DNA from: a virus
Reading direction: 5' to 3' (one strand)
IMG/VR virus record: IMGVR_UViG_3300048839_001865
Location: 1-34,525 of that record
DNA length: 34,525 nt
Part shown: positions 1-8,575 of the stretch, in pieces
Position numbering within the stretch: the first letter of the stretch is position 1
Layout: every line of letters begins with the position of its first letter
Made by a program: the position numbers and the translations under genes
The notes under the pieces: generated by a model
The model's database searches: none
The model's input: only the letters and a program-made list of their open reading frames with translations
Told to the model about the DNA's origin: nothing

Positions 1-1392
1 AATCAACTTGATCGCTGTGCCCCCGCCTGCACCATGCCCTTGGTTAGCGTCGTTGTTCCCCGCGCCGCCGCCGCCCGTCACGAAGACCCAGGCGTAAAGC
101 AGGCCCGACGGCTTGGTGTAGGTGCCGGAAGACGTGAACACCTGCGTGGACATGGCGATACCGCCGCCTCCCGCCAGGGCGGCGATGGCTTCGGCCGTGC
201 GCAGCGGCGTCATGGCCTTGCTGTTCTCGGTTCCGGCCTCCGCTTCCGCTTGCGACGCGACGGCCCGTTGCAGGGCGGCAATGGCTTCGGCCGTGCGCAG
301 CGGCGTCATGGCCGTTGCGTTGTCGGAACCGGCTTCCGCCTGAGCCTGGGAGGCGACGGGCACGTCCAGCGTGCGGGTCTCGTCGCCCCCCCCGTTCTGC
401 GTGGAAAGCGAGGCCAGCCCCGATGCCAGGAGCTTTCCTTCCAGGTAGCCGGGGGTGGTGTCGTCGGCGGAGATCTTGATTTTTGTCAAGTCGGAATGGG
501 TGTGGTCTCCGGCCGCGACGGTTCCGGTAATCGACCCAACATTCTTGGTCGCGCTGTCGCCGAGCACGACGCCATCCGCCAGTATCTTCCCGGACCCGTC
601 CGCGAAGACCGGCACCGCGCCAGCCGTCGAGGAGGCTGGACCAAGAACGTCGCCAGCCCCGATGCCGTCTGCTCCCTTGGCTGCCAGCGGGTCCCAGTAG
701 GCATTGTCGGATGGTGGCTGGTTGGTGTGGTCCTGCACGCAAATCCACGACGATCCGCCGTAGCTCACGGCATCGTTGACGGCGTAGGCCGTGCCGCTGT
801 CCCATGCGGCACGCCAAGTCAATCCGGCAGGTCCAGTATCTCCAGCGCCTCCGGTAGCGCCGGCAATGCCACGCGGCCCCGTCGTCTCGAAAAGCCAGGA
901 TGCGATGGTCCCGGCGCCGCCCGTCACTTGGACATCGATCGCCAGCGTCGTGCCGGAATAGGATATCACCTGCCCCCACATCCAATTGGCCGGATCGCCG
1001 GCGTCGGTCGCTTGCACGAACAGGCCGGCCGTGAACTGCCGATCTCCCTCAACGGTGAAGGTCTTGGCGCCCGTGCCGATAGATACCGAGGATAGGGATG
1101 TGGCGGAGAAGCCGCCCGGCGCCCGGATGATCCCGGTTTCATGGTCCGGGACCGTAAGACCCGACACTACTGCGATCACCGGCACCTCAATGTAGACCGG
1201 CTGCTTGAACTTTCCCTGCGAGTCCAGTGTCTGCGGGTTTGGCAGGGCCTGGCTTCCGGTCGGCTGGGCGTAGAGGTCGGCGAGAGTGCCAGTCTTGGCG
1301 CCCGTGATCGGATCGACCGTGTAGAACGACACGGTCGATCCGACATAGATGTCGTTCGCCAGCGAAAAGTCTAGAATGGCGGTACGGGGCAT
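1..1392 (-). CDS. tail fibre / tail spike-like protein, 3' end cut by window edge
   Basis: Reading leftward from ATG at 1392, an open frame of 464 codons runs off the left edge, so the C-terminus is missing. The N-terminal 140 residues look like a virion attachment domain. Next comes a short Gly-rich collagen-like piece (GPRGIAGATGGAGDTG, near residues 175-190), then a segment with an aromatic carbohydrate-binding look (Trp/Tyr spacing, DHTNQPP). Two 32-residue tail-fibre repeats follow (AMTPLRTAEAIAAL twice, DNA copies at 181-218 and 277-314), then a Gly-rich segment (VTGGGGAGNND) typical of tail fibre ends. It starts 2 nt after the stop of the gp4-like gene, so the two are translationally coupled. 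Role inferred: receptor binding by the tail. A 14-bp inverted repeat lies in its first 30 codons. Confidence 0.85.
   Translation of the reverse strand, partial: MPRTAILDFSLANDIYVGSTVSFYTVDPITGAKTGTLADLYAQPTGSQALPNPQTLDSQGKFKQPVYIEVPVIAVVSGLTVPDHETGIIRAPGGFSATSLSSVSIGTGAKTFTVEGDRQFTAGLFVQATDAGDPANWMWGQVISYSGTTLAIDVQVTGGAGTIASWLFETTGPRGIAGATGGAGDTGPAGLTWRAAWDSGTAYAVNDAVSYGGSSWICVQDHTNQPPSDNAYWDPLAAKGADGIGAGDVLGPASSTAGAVPVFADGSGKILADGVVLGDSATKNVGSITGTVAAGDHTHSDLTKIKISADDTTPGYLEGKLLASGLASLSTQNGGGDETRTLDVPVASQAQAEAGSDNATAMTPLRTAEAIAALQRAVASQAEAEAGTENSKAMTPLRTAEAIAALAGGGGIAMSTQVFTSSGTYTKPSGLLYAWVFVTGGGGAGNNDANQGHGAGGGTAIKLI
1308..1343. repeat. perfect 14-bp inverted repeat in tail fibre gene
   Basis: TCGGATCGACCGTG at 1308-1321 is exactly complementary to 1330-1343, with an 8-nt loop. 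It lies in codons 17-28 of the tail fibre gene and would form a strong hairpin in its mRNA or a dyad in DNA. Confidence 0.8.
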
Positions 1393-1394
1393 TG

Positions 1395-2108
1395 TCAGAA
1401 GTCCCTGAACTCGGTTATCTGCGGCAGTCCGGCATGCTCGCGATTTTCGACTGCCAGCAGCTTGCGCCGGGCCTCGGTCGCGATGGCCTTGAAGTCGACG
1501 ATCTCGCTGCGCGGCAGTCGCCGAACCGCTCCCCCGCCGATATGCGAAGCGAGTTCATAGACCGCCCATATCTGCCATGCCGCCCGCAGTCCGGTCGCCT
1601 TGACGCCATTCCCCTTGGCGAAGTCCTCGCCGTAGGTTTGCGCGACTAGCTTGATCGACCATGTTCCGTCCGCGACATCGGCGCCGAGGACCGGCCAAAT
1701 GCTCAAGGTGGGCTGCCCGAGACGGTCGACGTAGACATGCGACGGCGTTCCGGTGTCGGGCCCCAGGGCCTCGAACTCGCGCCGCCGCAGCATCGTGAGC
1801 GGCGTCCTGTTTCCGGCGCCATCGGCCAGCGCGGCAGATGTCGGGAACTCGATGCCGTTCCTGGGGGCCGGAGACAAATCGTCCAGCAGATTGTAAACGG
1901 ACTTTCCTGCCGCAAGCGGCAAGGTCAGAGTGTCGGGGACCAGCCACAGAACGCGCTCCGTCCCCGACAACTCGCCGACGACCAGGTCGAGCCAGTGCAG
2001 GGCTTCCCGCATCTCCTCCGCGTCGGCCTGGGAATCCACCAGCGAGTAGGCGCCGATCAGGCGCAGAGCTCGTTCGCAGATTTCCCGCGCGGAGAGCAGG
2101 GTGCTCAT
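1395..2108 (-). CDS. P22 gp4-like head-tail connector (tail accessory factor)
   Basis: A 237-residue protein. The start MSTLLSAREICERALRLIGA and the Trp/Leu-rich helical body (residues 40-75) resemble P22 gp4-type tail accessory/packaged-DNA stabilisation proteins, usually 160-240 residues. In that family the protein binds below the portal ring and closes the head after packaging. ATG at 2108 follows GGGGGAGG at a good distance. It lies between a small unknown gene and the tail fibre, the usual place for a connector. No catalytic motif is expected. The assignment rests on sequence pattern and position; other head-completion families are possible. Confidence 0.75.
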   Translation of the reverse strand: MSTLLSAREICERALRLIGAYSLVDSQADAEEMREALHWLDLVVGELSGTERVLWLVPDTLTLPLAAGKSVYNLLDDLSPAPRNGIEFPTSAALADGAGNRTPLTMLRRREFEALGPDTGTPSHVYVDRLGQPTLSIWPVLGADVADGTWSIKLVAQTYGEDFAKGNGVKATGLRAAWQIWAVYELASHIGGGAVRRLPRSEIVDFKAIATEARRKLLAVENREHAGLPQITEFRDF

Positions 2109-2133
2109 GCCGGCCTCCCCCGTGCTTTGCCGC

Positions 2134-2685
2134 TCAGTCGCCCGACTCGTCGTCGTCCGGGATCATGACGGCCAAAGCCTTGTCGCCCATGGCGCCGCCG
2201 ACCAGATCGCCGCCGGGAATGGCATCCATCTCGTCGACGCGGGAGCTCGGCGCGCCCGTGCCGGTCTTGGCTCGGGAGCGGGCCAGGAAGGAGATCAGCT
2301 TCTCCTTGGGCGTGCCCTTCTTGATATCCTCCGCGCCCTGCATCTGCTTGGAGCGGATGAACAGGGCTTCCTGGGTCAGCTCGTCGAGCTTCGCCACCAC
2401 CTCGTCGCTGGCGAGCGCGAACGCGGCGCCGCTATGGATATCCGGCTGGGGCGGGGTCGGGTCGTACTTCTTGCCGGTGCGCGGGTCGGTGACCACGAAC
2501 GCATCGTCCTTGAGAAAGCGGAGGGCCACGTCGATCGGCAGGAGCTGAGGCTGCCCGATCTCGAAGGTGACCTGACGGATGACGCCGCTGACCATGATGT
2601 CGTGGGTGCGCCGAGGATAGGTGGGCGAGCAGGTGGTGTCGGTGACCTCCAGATATTCGCGGTCGTCGGTGGTCATTTCGGTCAT
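2134..2685 (-). CDS. hypothetical phage protein in head operon
   Basis: A 183-residue, mixed-charge protein that I do not recognise. The start at ATG 2685 is chosen because a clear GGAGG lies 7-9 nt upstream; the open frame continues much further upstream only as a shadow of the neighbouring gene. The C-terminus is acidic (PDDDESGD) and the middle contains a Lys/Glu-rich helix (DIKKGTPKEKLISFLARSR). No signal peptide or membrane segment. It sits between the putative head protein at 2754-3482 and the connector gene, so a role in head assembly or as a minor virion protein is plausible but unproven. Confidence 0.7.
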   Translation of the reverse strand: MTEMTTDDREYLEVTDTTCSPTYPRRTHDIMVSGVIRQVTFEIGQPQLLPIDVALRFLKDDAFVVTDPRTGKKYDPTPPQPDIHSGAAFALASDEVVAKLDELTQEALFIRSKQMQGAEDIKKGTPKEKLISFLARSRAKTGTGAPSSRVDEMDAIPGGDLVGGAMGDKALAVMIPDDDESGD

Positions 2686-2711
2686 CTGAGTTCCTCCAAA
2701 TGAGAGAAGGT

Positions 2712-2742
2712 GGGGCCGGGCCTTACACGCCCGGCCCCTTTT
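2712..2742 (+). terminator. terminator-like hairpin, T-run on plus strand
   Basis: GGGGCCGGGC (2712-2721) and GCCCGGCCCC (2729-2738) form a 10-bp stem with a 7-nt loop, followed by TTTT (2739-2742) on the plus strand. The genes here run leftward, where the same stem is preceded by A's and lacks a T-run. It could therefore stop antisense transcription, or act as a partial attenuator or RNA-stability element after the highly expressed coat genes. Confidence 0.6.
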
Positions 2743-2753
2743 GCGGTCTTTGG

Positions 2754-3482
2754 TTACGCCGTCAGCAGGTAGGGCAACACCAGGAAGCCCTCGGCCGTAT
2801 CGCTGCCGGCCGAGAGGGTGTAAGTGATGCTGGTCGCGTTGGAGCCGGTCACCACATGCTGCTCGTGGGTCAGGTCGCCGGCGTTGGCAGAGTCCTGCAC
2901 CTCGAACAGGGCGCCCAGGGTGTTGGCGCCGTTGGCGATGGTGGCCTTCGCCAAGCCGGCCGTGGCGACGGAGACCCCGGCGGCGAAGCCGTCGGCATCG
3001 CCGGCCGTCTCGGACGACAGCAGACCGATGTCGATGGTCTCGGTGGCGTCCACCGCCGTCACGCGTACCATCGGATTGGGCTGCACGGCGGCGTGGAGCG
3101 GCATGTCGAAGCCGGTATCCGTCTCCGTGGCGGCCATGGTGTCGTCGATGCTGAACGGGATCACGGCGACCTGGTGGCGCTGGCCGGTGTCGATGTTGAT
3201 CTCGTTCGGGCCGCCGGGCGCCACGCCCGGGTAGGTCACGAACTGGCCGCCCGGCGCCATGATGTAGAGGTCGACGCTGTTCACGTCGGCGTCCACCTGG
3301 AACGACATGCGGCCGTTGCTCAGGGCGACCGGGTTGGCGAGGGCCGCGCCGTCCATGTCGTACAGGGTCTCCTTGGCGGGGCTGCCGGTCTGGGCGACGT
3401 ATACCTTGCCGCCGGACGCTTGGATCAACTCGCCGCTGCGGTGATCCCGCAACTGGATCGAGTAAGCCTTCTTGAAGGCCAT
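2754..3482 (-). CDS. putative virion structural protein downstream of coat gene
   Basis: A 242-residue protein, beta-rich and low in Cys, with many short Ala/Gly/Thr stretches. It begins with a short basic strand (MAFKKAYSIQLRDH) followed by a region that could be a small beta-barrel (residues 10-110), then an Ala/Thr-rich C-terminal domain that ends in hydrophobic residues. I recognise no named family with certainty. The composition and position directly after the major coat gene suggest a head decoration protein, head fibre or other capsid accessory protein. ATG at 3482 has GAGAGGAG about 10 nt upstream. The stop is followed by a strong hairpin before the next gene. Confidence 0.7.
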   Translation of the reverse strand: MAFKKAYSIQLRDHRSGELIQASGGKVYVAQTGSPAKETLYDMDGAALANPVALSNGRMSFQVDADVNSVDLYIMAPGGQFVTYPGVAPGGPNEINIDTGQRHQVAVIPFSIDDTMAATETDTGFDMPLHAAVQPNPMVRVTAVDATETIDIGLLSSETAGDADGFAAGVSVATAGLAKATIANGANTLGALFEVQDSANAGDLTHEQHVVTGSNATSITYTLSAGSDTAEGFLVLPYLLTA

Positions 3483-3562
3483 GGCTCATCACTCCTCTCG
3501 AAAAGGGGGAACCCCGCCGGGTACGTTGCGGGAGTCGATCCCGGCGCCCCGGCAGCTTCCGG

Positions 3563-4681
3563 TTACAGGGCCGCGGCGGTCTTCACCGAAACGACCCCGA
3601 AGTCCTCGCGGGCATTGTCGTTGCTGGGCGACTTGAACTGAGGCTTCAGGATGCCGACCTTGCGACCGACGCCGATGCCGGGGCGGTTGCCGTAGTCGGT
3701 CTCGCCCGTCTTCTCGCGCCAGAAGGTGTTGCCCAGCGTGGCGAAGCCGAGGGCTTGCGCCCCCAGCAGCAGCGCCTGGGCGCCGTCCACCAGCCCGCCC
3801 GCGCCCCACTTGGAGCCAGAGGCGAGGCCCAACGAGTTGAACACCTTGCGGTGCTCATAGATGACCACGCCCTGAACCACCGCGATGGCGTTGGTGAACA
3901 GCGGGTTGGTCGAGCCCCGCTCGGCGGCCCGCGACACGATGGTCTGGTAGGTGGAGTCCAGCAGCAGATCGCGGACCTGCTCCGGCGACAGCACCATCAC
4001 GTAGTAGTCCTTGCCGCGGTCGCGGATCGGCCGCACGCCGTTGCGCACGGCGTACTGGCGGGCATTGACGATTACCGACCAGGACATCTTGTCGGACGCG
4101 GTGAGCGTCGCTTCCGAGGTGGCGGCCCCGGCATACTTGATGCGGTTGGTGCTCGCCGCCTTTACATCGGCCGCGAACTTCAACTGCGTAAGCTGGGTGG
4201 TTCCGCGCACGGCGCCGTTGGTCTTCAGGGTGTAGGCCCGGCCGGAGCCGGTCAGGAACATCAACTCGTCCAGCTTGTTCGGCATCCAGAAGCCGAGACG
4301 TTCCTTGGCCTCGGCCCGGAAGCGGACGACGGTCGCCTGCTCGGCCATTTCGCCCTTGGAGACGACGCCGTTGCGGATCATGTCCACCTTGATCACCTGG
4401 GCGTCGTTCTGCAACGACTCTTCGTTGCCGGCCAGGAGGTTGTCGCCGGCCACGCCGTCGGACTCCAGGTCGAGCACGAGTTGCATCACGCATTCCAGGC
4501 CGCCCTTGCCGTTCTCGGACAACTCGGTGATGCGGTGGATCGGGCGGTTGAAGTCGGCCTGGGATTCGCCGATGAAGCCGTTGGCGAACCAGAACGACTG
4601 GTCACGGAAAGTCTTCCAAATCTCGCCCGCCCACGAGCGGGTGCGGGCGATGTCCAGAGCGCCGAAGTCGGTCGCAGACAT
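3563..4681 (-). CDS. major capsid protein, N4-gp56 family
   Basis: A 372-residue protein with the pattern of the N4-gp56/DUF4043 coat family: conserved N-terminal part (ARTRSWAGEIWKTFRDQSFW), a central segment with YYVMVLSPEQVRDLL, and the C-terminal ALLLGAQALGFATLG with GETDYGNRPGIGVGRKVGI. The length fits the family (about 350-420). It should form the icosahedral shell with an HK97-like fold. ATG 4681 is chosen because AAAGGA lies about 9 nt upstream and the family begins here; the longer upstream frame overlaps the scaffold gene. It follows the scaffold candidate by 23 nt, the usual order in P22- and N4-like phages. Confidence 0.88.
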   Translation of the reverse strand: MSATDFGALDIARTRSWAGEIWKTFRDQSFWFANGFIGESQADFNRPIHRITELSENGKGGLECVMQLVLDLESDGVAGDNLLAGNEESLQNDAQVIKVDMIRNGVVSKGEMAEQATVVRFRAEAKERLGFWMPNKLDELMFLTGSGRAYTLKTNGAVRGTTQLTQLKFAADVKAASTNRIKYAGAATSEATLTASDKMSWSVIVNARQYAVRNGVRPIRDRGKDYYVMVLSPEQVRDLLLDSTYQTIVSRAAERGSTNPLFTNAIAVVQGVVIYEHRKVFNSLGLASGSKWGAGGLVDGAQALLLGAQALGFATLGNTFWREKTGETDYGNRPGIGVGRKVGILKPQFKSPSNDNAREDFGVVSVKTAAAL

Positions 4682-4704
4682 GGTGGTTGGTCCTTTCGTG
4701 GTTC

Positions 4705-5859
4705 CTATCGGAACCTGGCGCGGACGTGGTCGGGCAGGGCGGCGAACTGGTCGTCGGAGAGACTGGCGATCTTCTCCGGCGTCCACTCGTCGCCGATGCC
4801 CTTGGCCGTGCCGAGGTTGCCGATGTTGGGGGGATGCTGCCGCTGGACCTCCATCTTCGCGAGGCGATCCTGGGCGGCGGGGCTCATCGGGCCGGAACCG
4901 CCGGCCTGCGGGGAAGACGAGGAACCGACCTTGGCGGCGGCTGCCTCCGGGAACCACACCTTGGCGTATCTGTCGGCCGTGCGCGCCAGGTACTCGCGGT
5001 ACAGGGCATCCGCCTGGGCCCCGGAGATACCGGGGTGGTCATTGAGAAGAGCCGCCTTGGCCTCCGCCTGCACCATGGCGCGCCGGGTGTCCATCAGGCT
5101 ACGGACCTTCAGGTCCGCCTCCGGCTGGACCGGAAACACCATCTGCGCCGCCGGATGCTGCTCGTACAGGCTCTGTGCCTGCCGCTCGGCTTCCAGTTGC
5201 CGCTTCACCTCCTCCACCGTGGACTCCGCGTTCGGCTGGCCGTGCTGCGGAAACTTGGCCCGCAGGGTCTCCTCGCGGACGGCCGCCTCACGACCTCGCA
5301 GATCGCGCGACAGCCGGGTAAAATCGGCCAGGGTGATCTCGCCCTCGTCATACTTCTTGGCGAGGGCGTCTTCCTCGGCCGCCAGGGCCGCCAGTTTGTC
5401 GTCGATGGCGGGTTCCTTGGGCTGCTCCTTGGGAGAAGCGGCTTCCGGCATTGCCTCCCCGCGGGCCTGCGCGACTCCGCGCCAATAGGCGGCCTCCTGT
5501 TCGGCCCGTTGCTTGGCCGTCAGGGCCTCGTCGAGGCGAGGCTTGGGGATCATCGGCGGCTTGTCGGACCTTTCCTCGGCGGGCTGGGCCTCGGTCTTGA
5601 TCGGCGGCTCGTCTCCGTCCTTGGACTCGGTTTTCGGCGGAATGTCCTGGCCGGCCAGCTTGACGGCCCCGAGTTCGGCCTGCGCCCGGTAGAAGTCCTG
5701 CATGTCCGGGTCGGCGACCTTGGACAGGTCGATCTCCGGAACGGCGGGGGGGTCCTGGGGTACCGGCGTGGTCTCGGGGGCGGTCGGCTGGGCGGTGGTG
5801 GGTTCGGTGATGGCGGCGGTGGCGGAATTGCCAGCGCCGACGGCGGTGTCGTCGGTCAT
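4705..5859 (-). CDS. putative scaffolding protein
   Basis: A 384-residue, Pro/Ala/Glu/Lys-rich protein with little hydrophobic core. The N-terminal 100 residues are acidic and disordered, the middle (about 115-260) is rich in long charged helices likely to be coiled coils (LAALAAEEDALAKKYDEG), and the C-terminus is small and mixed (NIGNLGTAKGIGDEWTPEKI). This composition and the place between portal and coat genes are typical of internal scaffolding proteins, which direct coat assembly and leave the shell. Sequence in such proteins is poorly conserved, so the call rests on composition and order. ATG 5859 is chosen because GGAGAGG is about 6 nt upstream; starts at 5865, 5874 and 5886 are possible. 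Confidence 0.7.
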   Translation of the reverse strand: MTDDTAVGAGNSATAAITEPTTAQPTAPETTPVPQDPPAVPEIDLSKVADPDMQDFYRAQAELGAVKLAGQDIPPKTESKDGDEPPIKTEAQPAEERSDKPPMIPKPRLDEALTAKQRAEQEAAYWRGVAQARGEAMPEAASPKEQPKEPAIDDKLAALAAEEDALAKKYDEGEITLADFTRLSRDLRGREAAVREETLRAKFPQHGQPNAESTVEEVKRQLEAERQAQSLYEQHPAAQMVFPVQPEADLKVRSLMDTRRAMVQAEAKAALLNDHPGISGAQADALYREYLARTADRYAKVWFPEAAAAKVGSSSSPQAGGSGPMSPAAQDRLAKMEVQRQHPPNIGNLGTAKGIGDEWTPEKIASLSDDQFAALPDHVRARFR

Positions 5860-5976
5860 CGTCATCCTCTCCATATCGCTGAGCATGCGGGAACGCCCGT
5901 CATCCCCCGGCGGCGGGGCGCCGATGCCCTCGGCGGAGGGGCCGCTATCGCGCGGCCAGGCGGAAATCTTGGTTGG

Positions 5977-6507
5977 TCAGTTGGCCTGCGAGGGAGCGCA
6001 CTCGCCGAGCGCCCGGCGGTAGACCTCGCCCTCGCGCAGATCGAGCGCGGCATGCTGGCGGCGCCACTGCTGCCAAGCCTGCTCGGCGCTTTCCATCCAG
6101 TGATCGGGCCCGGCCAGCAGCACCTCGGTGAAATCGTCGCTGCATTCGACCGGGAACTGCACGTCGCCGTCCCGGTCCATCCACAGGAACACGAACCGGC
6201 CGAAGTCCACCGGCGCACCGATGATCGGCAGGGCGGCGAAGGTGGTGGCCGGATGGGTAAACAGCACCAGCCAGGCGCCGTCATGGTGCAGGCGGCGGTT
6301 GAGCGCCAACGCCATGTCGTTGGCGAACATCTGCTGCTCCGGCACGGGCACAGGATGGGCGGGTGCGCTGCGGAACGGCACCAGCAAGCCGCCCTGACGC
6401 ACGGCAATGCCCCAATAGATGCCCGTCCCGCCCTCGAATCTGGCCTCGGCGGCAAGTCGCGCCAGCAGGGCCGGCGTCGCGAGAATGCGGTCGTCGATAT
6501 CGCGCAT
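5977..6507 (-). CDS. hypothetical protein between portal and scaffold
   Basis: A 176-residue soluble protein that I do not recognise. It is Trp-rich (IYWGIAV, DHWMESAEQAWQQWRR) with a mixed alpha/beta look and a segment VNTHPATTFAALPIIGAP-like in character near the centre (actual residues around 85-100 read LVLFTHPATTFAALP). ATG 6507 lies 8 nt after the portal stop, with AGAGG about 10 nt upstream, so it belongs to the packaging operon. About 117 nt of apparently noncoding, GC-rich sequence separate its stop from the scaffold-gene start. The conserved place suggests a head-assembly or virion role, but nothing in the sequence shows it. Confidence 0.7.
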   Translation of the reverse strand: MRDIDDRILATPALLARLAAEARFEGGTGIYWGIAVRQGGLLVPFRSAPAHPVPVPEQQMFANDMALALNRRLHHDGAWLVLFTHPATTFAALPIIGAPVDFGRFVFLWMDRDGDVQFPVECSDDFTEVLLAGPDHWMESAEQAWQQWRRQHAALDLREGEVYRRALGECAPSQAN

Positions 6508-6515
6508 GGTCTGCT

Positions 6516-8543
6516 CTACCTCTTGGGCAGGGGAACGACGTTTCCGGTGGCGCCCGGATCTTCCTGGGCCTGTGGGGGCACGGCCACGGCGGAAGGGCCT
6601 CCGCCGCCTACCGGGCCGACCGCCATCGCCTGTCCGATGCCGGTGACCTGCTGGAAGCGCTGCTTCCACTCCTCCTTGCGGGGCAGGGATGACAGGTCGA
6701 TCAGCAGGTCGGCGTAGAACTGGGGCGCCAGAGCCCCGCCCATCTTCTCCATCAGGGCCATGGCCTCCTCGAACTGGGCGTTGAGGAAGGAGGCGGAAAG
6801 CGGCGTCTCGTCGATGTTGACGGTGTACTTGCCGACCGTGATGTCCCGGATGCGGCCCACCAGGGTGCCGGTCATGGGGTCGACTTGGCGCTGGTTGACC
6901 TCGAACTGCACCAGCTTGCCGTCCTCTCCCAGGATGCGGAAGATCCTGGGCTCCGTGTAGTGACGCTGGATCAGGCTCAGCATGTGCCGGCCTTGCAACT
7001 CCTTCGACCGGGAGAAGTTGTCGAAATAGAGCTGCAACGATAGCACCGCTTGGCGCTGCCGCGCTTCGATGGCGCGACCCGACTGCACCCGGTCCAATTC
7101 GCCCAGCGCGCTCTCGTTGATGCCGCTGATCTGCCGAAGGTCGTCGGTCGACCGTTCCTCCAGACGCTCCATCGCCATGGGCGGCGGTGCCGGGTTGATG
7201 CGCTCCGGCTTTTGGGCCGGCTCGCCCTTCCACTTGATGTTGACCCCAGGCGTCGAACCAAAGCGCTTGATGTTCTCTTCCTGGTCCACATCCAGGCTGC
7301 TCTCGTGGTACATCCAGCCGGCATTGGCGGTCTTGCCGACGATCTCGATCTGGGCCGAACGGCGCTTGTTGATCTCGCGCTGCGGGTCCAGCATGTCCTC
7401 GACCATGCCTCGGGTGATTCCCCTCCGGAAGTAGGGAAAGAACCCGGTCTTGGTGTACCGGTCGTAAGGGCTCCAGTTGTCGTGGACCAGGACATCGCCG
7501 ACCATCACGGTCCAGCGGACGCGCTCCACCGGGCGGATGTCGAGCGCCACCGGGTTGCCGACCTGCTGAGCGTGCAGCATGGCCTTCTCGATCCAGTGCC
7601 GTTCGGCCGTCGCCGCATCCAGGTCCGGATACATGGCGGCAAACTCGGACTCGTTGGGCACCGGCACTTTGTCGCCGGTCTCCAGGTCGATCAGCACCTT
7701 GCCCCAGACGGTCTTGCGGTGCTGCATGTCGAGCACGCGGACCATCTTGCGGGTCGGGTCGATCAGTTCGGAGTGGAAGAAATCGCGCCAAGTCTGCTCG
7801 CCGATGCGCTCCTCCTGGGCGAACCCGCGAACCGGCGCCACCTCGGTGGCCGCGAGGTCCATGTAGGGATAGCCGCCCCAGCTCTGCCCGGCAAATCCAG
7901 CCATGGGCTCGACCAGGCGGCGGGCCTCGGGGCCGTAGGTGAACTCGATCTCGTCCGGGCTCGCCCAGCGGCTTTCGGCGATGTAGGCGGCCTGGGCAAG
8001 GTCGTAGTCCTGAAGATCGGGATCGACGAACACGGTGAAGGGGTCGCAGGCCTCGGCCCTGACCTCTCCCATGTCGTTGTCCTCGAACCGGAGCCGCATG
8101 TCCCAGAACCCGCGCCCGGTGATGACGCCGTCCAGGAATACCTCGGCATCGACCCAGCGGAGTTGCGAGGCCTCGCCGATCTGCTTGGCGATCATCGACA
8201 GAGCTTCGGCCACCTCCTCGTTGGCGCCGGCGTCGGAGGCCGCGAGAAACTTGATGTCGGTGCGGTTATTGCGCATGTAGCCGGTGACGAGCCGGACCAG
8301 GGGCGCGATCTTGTTGAAGACCAGGGCGGGGCGCTTTTCGGATGCCAGCTTCCGCAGCTGATCTTCCGTCCACTGGCGCCCTTCGACGAAGTCGACGCAG
8401 GTCTTGGCGACCTCGGCCCATTTGGTCTGGGCGCATGCGGCCCGGTACCAGCGCTCGGCGACCAGGCGCACGGTCCTGGCATCCTGGGCCGGCATCCGCC
8501 GTGCCGGCAGCAGCAGCGGGGAGTCCGCCACGGGTCGCAGCAT
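6516..8543 (-). CDS. portal protein, P22 gp1-like
   Basis: A 675-residue protein of the P22-type portal family (P22 gp1 is 725). Recognisable pieces are YMRNNRTDIKF near residue 90, ITGRGFWDMRLRFEDNDMGE, the DPFTVFVDPDLQDYDL segment, and the late helical region AQFEEAMALMEKMGGALAP. A ring of twelve subunits would form the DNA channel at one capsid vertex and dock the terminase. The start at ATG 8543 follows GGAGG by 9 nt; the longer open frame upstream overlaps the large terminase region. It follows the large terminase by 32 nt, the canonical order of packaging genes. Confidence 0.85.
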   Translation of the reverse strand: MLRPVADSPLLLPARRMPAQDARTVRLVAERWYRAACAQTKWAEVAKTCVDFVEGRQWTEDQLRKLASEKRPALVFNKIAPLVRLVTGYMRNNRTDIKFLAASDAGANEEVAEALSMIAKQIGEASQLRWVDAEVFLDGVITGRGFWDMRLRFEDNDMGEVRAEACDPFTVFVDPDLQDYDLAQAAYIAESRWASPDEIEFTYGPEARRLVEPMAGFAGQSWGGYPYMDLAATEVAPVRGFAQEERIGEQTWRDFFHSELIDPTRKMVRVLDMQHRKTVWGKVLIDLETGDKVPVPNESEFAAMYPDLDAATAERHWIEKAMLHAQQVGNPVALDIRPVERVRWTVMVGDVLVHDNWSPYDRYTKTGFFPYFRRGITRGMVEDMLDPQREINKRRSAQIEIVGKTANAGWMYHESSLDVDQEENIKRFGSTPGVNIKWKGEPAQKPERINPAPPPMAMERLEERSTDDLRQISGINESALGELDRVQSGRAIEARQRQAVLSLQLYFDNFSRSKELQGRHMLSLIQRHYTEPRIFRILGEDGKLVQFEVNQRQVDPMTGTLVGRIRDITVGKYTVNIDETPLSASFLNAQFEEAMALMEKMGGALAPQFYADLLIDLSSLPRKEEWKQRFQQVTGIGQAMAVGPVGGGGPSAVAVPPQAQEDPGATGNVVPLPKR

Positions 8544-8575
8544 CTGCGTCGGTCCTCCTCGGCTACGGTTGAGAA

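Noticed and set aside
3755-5488. Long plus-strand open frame opposite coat and scaffold genes
   Set aside because: High-GC shadow; minus-strand coat protein is clear and ribosome sites fit.
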